DNA from: Microglena sp. YARC
Taxonomy: Eukaryota; Chlorophyta; Chlorophyceae; Chlamydomonadales; Chlamydomonadaceae
Direction of reading: 5' to 3'
DNA length: 64,000 nt
NCBI GenBank assembly: GCA_022414725.1
Contig: CM039462.1
Location: 101,573,438-101,637,437, forward strand
Shown: in pieces, positions 30,909-42,024 of the stretch
Position numbering within the stretch: position 1 is the stretch's first letter
Layout of the letters: every line of letters begins with the position of its first letter
Translations under genes and position numbers: made by a program
Notes under the pieces: model-generated
Told to the model about the DNA's origin: nothing
Databases searched by the model: none
The model's input: the letters and a program-made list of their open reading frames with translations, nothing else

Positions 30909-31830
30909 CGTACTAACGGTCGGTATTTATCGTGAAGCTAGGACACTGGCTGCTTCAAATTGGGTTGTAGGCAGCATAGGAGAAAGAAGGACGAAGGCAC
31001 TAGCCGCATGACAGCAGGAACAAGATGCTGCACAAGGGTCTAACACATGGGCTGGAATCAAGCGCTACTCAACACGTCAAGGAACAATTGGGGCAAGCAT
31101 GTAAGGAGCAAATTAGGAAGGTGGATAAATTGTGGCAGTGATTGAGGGGGTAGGAGGAGTTGACGCGAATGTACTCAGAGCTGTAGCAACAATACGGGAG
31201 CCAGGACAAGTACAGTGAGATATTGTGTTATGGAGGAAGTTTCGGCTATCGAACAGCAGAACCGAGGGCGATGGGGGATGGGGGCCAGATACGAATGAAG
31301 GCGATCCTCTGACAGTGCCTTCACTTGGCTTGGTCCTGGCCTGTCCTGCTCTCCTGGTACTGCCTACTCATCGTCCAATTTAAGCGCGTTGAGCTAACGT
31401 TCGTCAGAGGACCCCATGGCAGTAGGCGACCGCGACGCGCGAGGTAGGACTGGTCGAGCTGCACTTCGCAATGCCTCCGCTCCCAGCTATAAATACTTAT
31501 TGTGTGCACACACACCCGCACACACATCAACCTACAGATCAAACGATCGCTGTATTTTTTGCGATGTGGCAGCGACCTAGAGCTTGTCATGATTTGATTG
31601 CCTTGCATGTTTGTTCGTTTTTTGCAAGTTTTGTCTGTACCAAAACTCGCCATAACCCAATCCTCGTCATCTTGTGCATGGATGTCTACTCATTGCGGCA
31701 ATCCACATGGAGTCGTCGTCCAAACGTTCCCTTTCTGAATAGACAGAGTCTCTTACTCCCTTTCCCCTGTCTGAAAATACGGAGACGTTTACATCCATCC
31801 CCCTGTCTGTCTGAACATTTTGTCTGCAGA
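30909..31830. promoter_or_regulatory. Divergent promoter region between the FNBP4-like gene and the small-ORF/pelota unit
   Basis: About 920 bp separate the minus-strand ATG at 30908 and the plus-strand coding exon at 31830. A TATA-like box TATAAATA lies at 31488-31495 on the plus strand, so the plus transcript likely starts near 31515-31530. No TATA box was seen on the minus side. This stretch is free of the tandem exon-edge repeats and of dispersed repeats, unlike everything around it, which fits a conserved regulatory stretch. A first exon with the start codon of the small protein must lie at about 31520-31810. Confidence 0.5.
31488..31495 (+). promoter_or_regulatory. TATA-like box
   Basis: TATAAATA in a GC-richer context (CAGC before, CTTATTG after), 335 bp upstream of the small-protein coding exon and 638 bp upstream of the pelota ATG. 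No second TATA-like box was seen between the two reading frames. Confidence 0.45.
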
Positions 31831-32068
31831 TAACCTGAAGGCCCCGCCTATCAGTTCTTACCGGAAGAAATTGGGAGACAAGGAGAAGTTCGAGCAATTC
31901 GACAAGAAGGCCCCTAGGTTCGGACGAGGCGGTAGCAGGGGGAGCTCAGACACAGCTGCTGCTGATGGTAACCAAGCATTAAGCCCAGCACTTGCTTTCA
32001 CCCTACTGGCAGGCCTATTTGGTTCATTCCTTTTCCTTCTGGTGAAAATTCTGACCAAGGAATCCTGA
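31830..32068 (+). CDS. Small tail-anchored membrane protein, last exon (TRIQK-like?)
   Basis: The acceptor TTTTGTCTGCAG after a pyrimidine-rich tract starts an exon in phase 1, and the stop TGA is at 32066-32068. It encodes NLKAPPISSYRKKLG, then DKEKFEQFDKKAPR, a Gly/Ser linker, and one C-terminal hydrophobic segment ALAFTLLAGLFGSFLFLLV followed by KILTKES. This is the layout of a tail-anchored protein. The YRKKLG and DKEKFEQF parts recall the repeated QxxK/R motifs of TRIQK, a small ER membrane protein, but that is a by-eye resemblance. The exon has no methionine, so the start lies in an upstream exon; an ATGGAGTCGTCG frame at about 31711 could supply it through a weak donor. The stop is 64 nt before the pelota ATG. 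Confidence 0.55.
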
Positions 32069-32132
32069 AGAGAAAAGTAAGGACCAGAGTTGAGGAGCTG
32101 AGCCAAGCCAAGATCATCAAACAGGATCAGCC

Positions 32133-35100
32133 ATGAAGTTGTTAGACAAGAAGTTTGAGAAGGACATGGAGGGCTACATCAAGGTTTTGCCCGAAGAAGG
32201 TATGGCTGCTTCCATTCTAGCCAACCATTTTTGCAGACACAATCTACCAAGTTTGCCCCAGAAAACAGATGTAAGTCTAGGAGATTTATTGCTCAAGTGT
32301 GTGAAAGGGAATGAAGGATATTCATATTGTCTCCCTGGAAAAAGTAGAGAACGTATAATCTGTCTATTCCATCAGTCTTTACCCTATTTGAACAAGTCCT
32401 ATGCAGCGTCGCTTGCAGAAAATTGGCGGACTGTGTTGGCAACGGAACGACAGGTGGCAAAGATGGAGCTGACCAAAGCCAGTTAGTTATGAAACAGTTG
32501 GCTGACGTGTCAGGCTTCAATTTTCCTATCGCACAGACAGACATCAGACAACAGGTTGAATCCAGGAGGGGGGGGGCTCCGCCAAAAATCGTGACCCCTT
32601 GGTCATCTCTCTGGGTGAAGTAGAGTACATGTGGAATGTATATCCATTTCATCAGTCCTGAACCTATTTGAACATTCCTAACCTCTTGGTCATCTCTCTG
32701 AAAACAGTGGAGGACATGTCTAATATCTTTCCTTTCCATCAGTCCTGAACCCTTTCGAACTTTCCTGATCTTATTCCAACTATGTTGACCCTATTGGTTA
32801 CCTCTCAGGTTGGAGTAGGAATATGTGGAATTTCTTTCCATTTCAGCAATCCTAACCCCATTCCAACTTTCTTGGCCCCTTGGTTATCTCTCTGAATAGA
32901 ATGGAGGACAGTTAGCATATCTATTATTTCCAATTGTCCTTGTCAGGATCCCACGTACTCCACCAATGCACCTAATGCACATCTGATCATATGTCCAATA
33001 AGGTGCTTTGGTGGAGTATGTGTAGAAAACAGCAGTATGATATCATATGATATCATGTCATCATATGATATCACATGATGGCGGCGGCCTTGCTAGGCTA
33101 AATTTTCCATGTATGTACAGTATCATATGATTCAGTTTGTATGATTTCATACTCGCCTTTTGTCAACATCATATGATATGCCGGGCCCTAAATATGTGGG
33201 ATCTTGACAAAACTTAATTCCCGCAGTGGTACAGGGCTGGAGACACACGAATCTTGTCAGTCCTGAACCCATTATAACAATCCTGATCCTGTTCCAACAA
33301 TGCTGACCCCTTGTGTATCTCCATGGATGCAGTGGAGGACATGTGGAATATCTTCAACTTGATCAGGGAGGGTGACCGGGTAACTGCAAGCACCTTCCGG
33401 AAAGTCAGCCGTGATTCAGGTAGGCGGGCGGGCGAGTGGGTTGTTCAGGACTATATGGTCTTTGCTGCTCAGTCTGCACGTGGGTGGATGGGAATGATTA
33501 TTATCACGTTTTATGCGTTTGTACACTGTCAGAGCATGTGGGTAGGTAGGGCTTTATGATGTATTGTAGGGTAGTCAAGTTTGATATTGTATTTATATCA
33601 TACAATATCGTTCGACATATCAACATTCCGCACAAAATATTGTATGATATACCGCTTGATAATCTATCAATAACTGCTGTCTTTCTGATTCTAATGCCTG
33701 ATAAGGAAATCCTATCCAGCTGTTTAGATTGGCTTCTCAACAGCTCCTGCCAAGCTGTTTGAATGCCCTTTCGACATGCAAATTTCTCCTGTCCACCCAT
33801 CTACAGGAACTGGAACAGATAGTGAAAGGGTGAAGGTGAAGCTGCAAATCAAGAACATTGAATATGACCCTACCATGTCCGCTCTCTTACAGGACTCGGG
33901 TTAGAGAGTGAAAGGATAAGTCTGAAGCTGAATATCGAGATCAAGAACACTGAATATGAACCTCTCCTCTCCACCCACTCACAGGACTTGGGTCAGAGAG
34001 TGAAAGGATAAGGCTGAAGCTGAAAGTCGAGATTGAGAACATTGAATATGACCCTGAAGGTGCGAAGGATGCGTGTTCTCGTTTGTATAGGAGAGCGTGG
34101 GGCATTATCTTCAAGGCCGTTGTCTGCTGGTGAACCGTTACCCTAGGCCTGCAAACAACAACACCAGGCCTTGCTTATACGAGCACCTTGGGCGCATACC
34201 AGCGTTATTTATTCTGCTTGTTGCGCTACCTTTTCTTGCCTACAACCTGACACCTAAATGGATAGATGATGGTAGGACCGTTACCAGTTTAGTCTCACGC
34301 AAGGGCCTCTTGTTGCATCTTAGCATAGGCCTGTGTATTTGCATTTGTATCCTGTGTGTTATTGTTTTTTTACTTTAGATTGCACTTATCTTTGCAAGTG
34401 TGCAATAAATTTGCTTGCATATTACACTAAATCACAAGCATTTGTAAGGGGAAATAGACAAATTATAAAGATGTGATTTTTTTCAGAGGATATTACAAGC
34501 ATTTACAAGGGAAATGGCCGTACATTTTTGATCCTATAAGTCTAACCTAACCTCTCCCACCCAGGCGGCGTGATTCGTTTGAAGGGCAAGAACATGACTG
34601 AGAATGAGCATGTCAAGCTTGGTGCCTTTCATACCCTGGAGCTTGAGCTGCAACGTGCGTTCACACTTGAGAAGGACCAATGGGACACCCTGGATGTGGA
34701 TCGCATCAAACAGGCGGCGGATCCTCTACAGTCTGCTGATCTAGCCGCCCTCTTGATCACTGTAAGCTACATATGTTTGTTGTGTTGTGTTGTGTTGTGT
34801 TGTGTTGTGTTGTGTTGTGTTGTGTCCACACTCACACTCACACTCACACTAGAGACGGACCAATGGGACACCCTGGGTGTCGATCGCATCAAGCAGGCCT
34901 CAGGTCCTCTACAATCTGCAGATCTAGCCCCTCTCTTGATCACTGTAAGCTACATATGTTTCTTGTGTTGTGTTGTGTTGTTTCCCCACTCACACTCACA
35001 CTAACACTAGAGAAGGACCAATGGGACACCCTGGGTGTGGACTGCATCAAACAGGCCTAAGCTCCCGCACAGTCTGCAGATCTAGCCGCTCTTGATCACT

Positions 35101-38100
35101 GTAAGCTACATATATTTGTTGTGTTGTGTTGTGTTGTGTTGTGTTGTGTTGTGTCCACACTCACACTAGGGACGGACCAATGGGACACCCTGGGTGTGGA
35201 TCGCATCAAACAGGCTTCAGCTCCCGCACAGTCTGCAGATCTAGCCGCTCTCTTGATTGCTGTAAGCTACATATCTTGTGTTGTGTTGTTTTGTGTCATG
35301 TGCGCACTCACACTCACACTAGAGAAGTACCAATGGGACACCCTGGGTGTGAATTGCATTAAACAGGCGGTAGATCCTCTACAGTCTGCAGATCTAGCCG
35401 CCCTCTTGATCACCGTAAGCTACATATGTCTGTTGTGTTGTGTTGTGTTTTTTCCACACTCATACACACACTAGAGAAGGACCAATGGGACTCCCTGGGT
35501 GTCGATCGCATCAATGTCAGCGTGAAATACTAGGACACGAGTATCTGATTGGCATCTGATCAGATGCCAATGATGCACTCGAGTCCTAGTAGTTCACGCT
35601 GACAATAATGCCTGACCCGGGAGGGAAACGGGGGGGTTCGATCCCCCTCGGAACGCTGACAATCAAGCAGGCCTCAGCTCCCGCTCAGTCTGCAGATCTA
35701 GCCGCTCTCTTGATCACGGTAACCTACACATGTTTGTTGTGCTGTGTTGTGTGTGTCTGTTGTTCTGCTGTGTTCTGCTGTGCTGTGTTCTACTGTGTTC
35801 TGGTGATGTTCTCTTGTGCTGTGTTGTGTATGTCCACACCCACACTCACACTAGAGAAGGACCAATAGGACACCCTGGGAGTCAATCACATCAAACAGGC
35901 GGCAGATCCTCTAAAGTCTGCAGATCTAGTCGCTCTCTTGATCACCGTGAGCTGTAGATGTTTTTTGTATTGGTCGTGTCCATATTATATGTCATATTGG
36001 TCAGTCCAGGGTTGGCCAAATAGGTTAAAAGGACTTTCCCAACCATGATATCAGGAGGGGCTAAAACGAAAGAAGCACTGATGAACTGAACCCCAAACAT
36101 TAGTTTTACCGACGGGGGACTGAGTCAGTGCTATAATGATAATTTATTTTTGCACCACCTTTTATGTTCTTCATTTGAAATATGAACCCCTCGTGATAAC
36201 ACAAGTCAATAAAGATGGTGATTATCCAAGGTTAGGCAAGAACCAGTTTTTTCCCGCTATATAGCGATCGCTACTTTTGACCCCGTTTTGGCCCAAAATG
36301 CCGCGATACAAAAATAGTTTGTCCTAAATGGCCCTAAAAAGCTATACAATGCTGTCCCTGGAGGAGGCCTAAAACCATAAAGCTAGAAATATGCCACTTT
36401 CAGATTTGAAAAAACAAATCCCTGGCAAGCTCCTTTAGCCTCTTTGTCTACCCCTGGACTGTAAGATCAAAACCCCAAATCATGTCCGGTGCAGGATGGA
36501 CTGGCCAATCTCTGCCTGGTCGGCGCCAACACAACTATGGTGTGTGCTAAGATAGAGAAGAGCCTGCCTCGCAAGCGTGGGGCGGCAATTGCAGGCTATG
36601 ATAAGGTGCGTCAGGGTTTTTCTTCTCAGCTTTTCTTAGCAGCTTCTATGCAGCTCCCTGAGTCAGATGCTGGGCTCCGCCGCACTTTTGCAGCAGTGAA
36701 TAAGCCTTACCACACCAACCCCAACCCCAACCCCAACCCACCAAACCCCGACCCACCGAACTCCGACCCACAAAACCCCAACCCACAATACCCCAACCCA
36801 CTGAACCCCAACCCACCAAACGCAAACCCACCGAACCCCGACCCACCAAACCCGCACCTACCAAACCCAAACCCACCAAACCTGAACACGTAGCCTAAAA
36901 GAGCAACAGTGATTTCACGCATGCTATTCCTATTGCCCTCCCCCTTCCACACACACCACTACCACCCATATGTAGGGAAAGGCTAAGTAAGTTAATATTA
37001 GTGAACGTTAGATAATATTAGACTGACATGCCTTCTCACCAGAATTTTGAATTAATTTGAATAACTAATTTATTGTGACACTATTAAAATATTAGTTACT
37101 ACTAGTTTTTCAGAGACTAATATTAGTTGCCGTTCCCTACCCATATGCGGCTCCTGTGTCTCTTGCTCTTGCTCACCATGACCCCTTTTATTTTCAGCTA
37201 CAAGCAGCAGCTTCTAGGCAGCTCCCCTGACTGGCTTGTCAGCCAAACTTTCCATGTCTGTTGCAGTTGTTAACCAACAACGTGTCGCCCGTGCGTCACC
37301 ACTCCAACAAAGCATCGCCACTTCCAACAACGCGTCGTAACTGCGACGCCACTCCGACAATGCGTCGCCTTTTCCAACTACGCGTCGCCATTCCATTGTT
37401 GCATAGCGACGCATGAACCCTCCTAACACTGCCATGCGATGGCTGCGCAAGAATCATGAAATAAAGCTTGAGTAGTCCTAGTAGTTACTCAACCTGGCCT
37501 GTGTAAATATGGAATAAAAAAACTGCCCACCGTCGCCAAATGCTGGCATGGAACTAGTTCCTGGATGCTTGCTTCTTCGATGTTTGCACCACGACACCAC
37601 ATACACCCACCACCAGCACCCAACACCCAACACCCAACACCAGCACCCACACCAAACACCCAACACCAAACCCGCAAAACGCTGGCATGGAACTAGTTCC
37701 TGGATGCTTGCTTCTTCGATGCTTGCACCACCACACCACCAACACCCACCACCAGCACCCAACCCCAACTCAACCTGCACCAGCAAACTCCAACCCAAAC
37801 CCAAACTCAAACCCACCAAACGCAGGCATGGAACAAGTTGTTGGATGCTTGCTATTTCGTTGCTTGCACCACCACACCACATACACCACCAACACCCAAC
37901 ACCAACACCAACCCAACCCATGCCAACCCGCACCACCAAACTCCAACCCAAACCCAAACCCAAACCCACCAAACACAGGCATGGAACAAGTTCCTGGATG
38001 CTTGCTTGACTGCTGTCATGCGCCATGTAGATTAAAACATTATCAAGTGGCTAGTCATTGCAAGCCCAGGCGTAGAAAGATAAATAGCAGGCCCGGGCTT

Positions 38101-38369
38101 TGCCTACAGAAATATGAAATAAAAACACTGCTCACCGTCGCCAAATGCAGGCATGGACCAAGTTCTTGGACGCTTGCTTGACTGCTGTCCTGCGCCATGT
38201 AGACTGGAACATTATCAAGTGTCTAGTCATTGCAGGCCCGGGCTTTGCCAAGGACTCTTTCAAAGAGCACATGGATCTGGAAGCCGTTAGGCAAAACATT
38301 AGGTGAGTGAGCTGGCAAGGGGACAGGGGACAGTTTGGGGTAGGTGGTTTGGGGTTGTGTTAAGTGGTT

Positions 38370-38407
<38 letters not shown>

Positions 38408-38824
38408 TAGACTCCTGAGATTGGACACAATGGGGCTTGGGATTGTCTATCGCACTATGTGGTGGTTATCATAATCATCGTTGTCGTCATCATCATGATT
38501 GTCGTTCTCATCATCATCATTATCGTTGTCTTCACAATCATAACCATCATTGTCCTCATCATAATCATTATCGTTGTCTTCATAATCATAACAATCATAG
38601 TCATCAGCATCATTATCGTCGTCGTCATCATCTTAATCACCATCGTCATCGTCCTCCTCATCATCATCATCATTATCGCCGTCTTCATAATCATAATCAT
38701 TGGCGTCTTCATAATAATAATAATAATCGTCATCATCGCCGTCACCATCACTATTATCGCCGTCTTCGTAATCATAATCATTGGTGTCGTCCTCATCATC
38801 CTCACCATCATCATTACTGTCGTT

Positions 38825-38856
<32 letters not shown>

Positions 38857-41800
38857 CGTCATCATTGCCTTCATCATTATTGCCGTCTTCGTAATCATAA
38901 TTATTGTTGTCGTCCTCATCATCATCATTATTGTTGTCTTCATAATAATAATAATCGTCATCATTGCCTTCATCATTATTGCCGTCTTCGTAATCATAAT
39001 CATTGTTGTCGTCCTCATCACCATCATTATTGTCGTCTTCATAATAATAATAGTCGTCGTCATCGCCGCCGCCACCATCAGAAACAGCAGCAGCAATACA
39101 ATATTGTAGAATTAAGTTATCACTGTAGCACGAACTCAGGGCCCGACGATTGTTTGGGGTTCAGTTCAAAAGTGCTTTTTCATTGTGAGTCCTTCCTATA
39201 CGGTTGGGCAAGTCCCTTTAGCCTATTTGGCCTACCCCTGGACTGTAACATACATACAATAGCAGTATGTACCCAAGGTCAAGCTCAAGTTACTTGTCGT
39301 TTGTGCAAAGCGCTGTGAATCTGTTCGTGTACTACTGTGCTGTAAATATGTAAATAATAAGTGCTGTAAATATGTCAATAAAATTAAAATAACAAGAATA
39401 ATATGAATGAGGTAGGCAAATAAATATTACGCCTTATTACGTGGCGTAAGGTTGAAGGGGCCAGCCCGTTTACTTGCACTGGGGCCGACCACTGTGCAGT
39501 GCTGTATGTAACCATGTACTCAATCTTGCTGTAACCATGTACCAAACCTTGCTGTAACCATGTGCCAAACTGTACTGCAACCATGTACCAAACCTTGCTG
39601 TAATCATGTATCCACGATGCTCTCCAGGCCGCTGATCGAGAACAAAAACTGCATCGTGTTGGCCCCTGCATCAACCGCCTACAAGCACTCATTGAAGGAA
39701 GTGCTAGAGGTGAGGTCACACATTATTTTATTTCCGGGGGGCGGGTGGGGGGGGGAATCGACATGGCCGAGTTCCGGAATATAAACAATATTTAGATGGT
39801 GGGTGTGTGATGGTCGTGTGATGGTGGACCTGGAGGTCCCTAAGTTTATATTCTGACAATGCAATGTCTGCTAGAGGGCTAAGTATGCCTGGTGACTAGA
39901 TCCCTCTTATCCTCAGGCTAAACAGGCATGCAGAAAGACACACAGGCTCACTTTCCACCCACTACCTGGATTTGTGGTGGGGGTGTGGCGGTTGGATGGT
40001 GGGAGTGTGAAGGTGGTCCTGATGTTCCCTAAGTTTATATTCTTACAACGCAATGTCTGCTAGAGGGTTAAGTCTGCCTGATAATTGGATCCCTCTTATC
40101 CTCGGGCTAAACAGGCATGCAGAAAGACACACAGGCTCACTCTCCACCCACTACCTGGATTTGTGGTGGGGGTGTGGCGGTTGGATGGTCGTGTGATGAT
40201 GGGGGTGGGATTGTGGGGGTGGGGGGGGGGTGGATGGTGGACCTGGTGGTACCTAAGTGTTCAAAAAGACACATCTCACTTTCCACCTACCACCTGCCCC
40301 TGTATGTCACTTTCCACCTGCCCCCTCCTCCCCCCCTGTATGCAGGTCCCTGGAATCGCTGCCCGCATCAAGGACACCAAGGCTGCCCAAGAAACTCAGG
40401 TCCTGGCTGACTTCTACAACATGCTGTCCAATGACTCAGCTCGTGCTTTCTACGGGCCTGGGCATGTGCGAGCAGCGGCCGAGATGGGTACGTGTCAGCG
40501 AGATGTTTTGTAATATATAGCCGCGGCCAATATGGGTACGTGTCAGTGATGTTTTTAGATTTGGCAGCAGCCGAGGTGGGTACATGACCAGGATTTTTTT
40601 TTATTTAGTTGCAGCCGATATGTGTGCGTGTCAGTGATGTGTTTAGATTTGGCAGCGGCCGAGATGGGTACGTGACAAGGAATTGTTTTATTTAGTTGCG
40701 GCCGATATGTGTGCGTGTCAGTGATGTTTTTAGATTTGGCAGCGGCCGAGATGGGTACGTGACAAGGATTTTTTTTATTTAGTTGCAGCCGATATGTGTG
40801 CGTGTCAGTGATGTGTTTAGATTTGGCAGCGGCCGAGATGGGTACGTGACAAGGAATTGTTTTATTTAGTTGCGGCCGATATGTGTGCGTGTCAGTGATG
40901 TTTTTAGATTTGGCAGCGGCCGAGATGGGTACGTGACAAGGATTTTTTTTATTTAGTTGCAGCCGATATGTGTGCGTGTCAGTGATGTGTTTAGATTTGG
41001 CAGCGGCCGAGATGGGTACGTGACAAGGAATTGTTTTATTTAGTTGCGGCCGATATGTGTGCGTGTCAGTGATGTTTTTAGATTTGGCAGCGGCCGAGAT
41101 GGGTACGTGACAAGGATTTTTTTTATTTAGTTGCAGCCGATATGTGTGCGTGTCAGTGATGTGTTTAGATTTGGCAGCGGCCGAGATGGGTATGTGACAA
41201 GGAATTGTTTTATTTAGTTGCGGCTGATATGTGTGCGTGTCAGTGATGTTTTTAGATTTGGCAGCGGCCGAGATGGGTACGTGTCAGTGAACTTTTTACA
41301 TTTGGCAGCAGCCGAGATGGGTGCGTGTCAGTGAATATTTTGTGAGACGTGAGATTTGTTTTTCAGGTCAGAAATTGGGTTAACCTGGTGGATCCTACTG
41401 AACTGGGTTACCTCGTGGCTTCCTGGTTTTAGGCCTCCTCCAGCGACATCGTCCTGGTACCATTATTTATCAAAGCGCCTGGGAGCGCCGAGTTTATTTG
41501 TGGTGGTGGGGCGCTGGGGGGGGGGGGGGGGGGGCTTAGCGAGTACAAAACTCTAGGTTTGCCAAGTAAGATATTGAAGATTTGTGTATCGGATGTATTG
41601 GATGAATCAGATTTACATAACACACACAAACACGAAATGAAAGTTAATACAGTACCAGGGTACTTCAAATGGCCAAATTGGCCAGCGCTTTAGCGCTCTT
41701 GAACACAAAAAAAACTGCGTTTTTTAGTGCAAAAAGCGCAAAAATTGTTTGCTGCGCCCACAGGGGGGGTGCAAAAAACTGCGCTTAAAGCGCAGAGGGG

Positions 41801-41979
41801 GTCAAAAAGTCAGCGCTCAAAAGCGCCAATGCGCACGCTTTGAAGTACCCTGTACAGTACCCGAATGAAAAGACCCGCCCGTTTGCATGCATGTGAACAT
41901 ACTGGAGAACGGCTACCTTGTTGGGTTTATTTGGTTTCGCAGACCCTCTGCGCCTGAGCTTGGACTACCATCATCATTG

Positions 41980-42024
<45 letters not shown>

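Noticed and set aside
32133..32486. 117-codon uninterrupted frame from the pelota start
   Set aside because: Only the first 22 codons match pelota; a GTATGG donor follows, and the rest is intron running into a dispersed repeat.
35126..35868. Cys/Val/Leu-rich small proteins
   Set aside because: TGTGTTGTGTTG tract translations between pelota exon 4 copies.
38437..39318. 293-codon His/Asn-rich and opposite Met/Thr-rich frames
   Set aside because: Both strands are open because of the (ATC)n/(ATA)n field inside a pelota intron.
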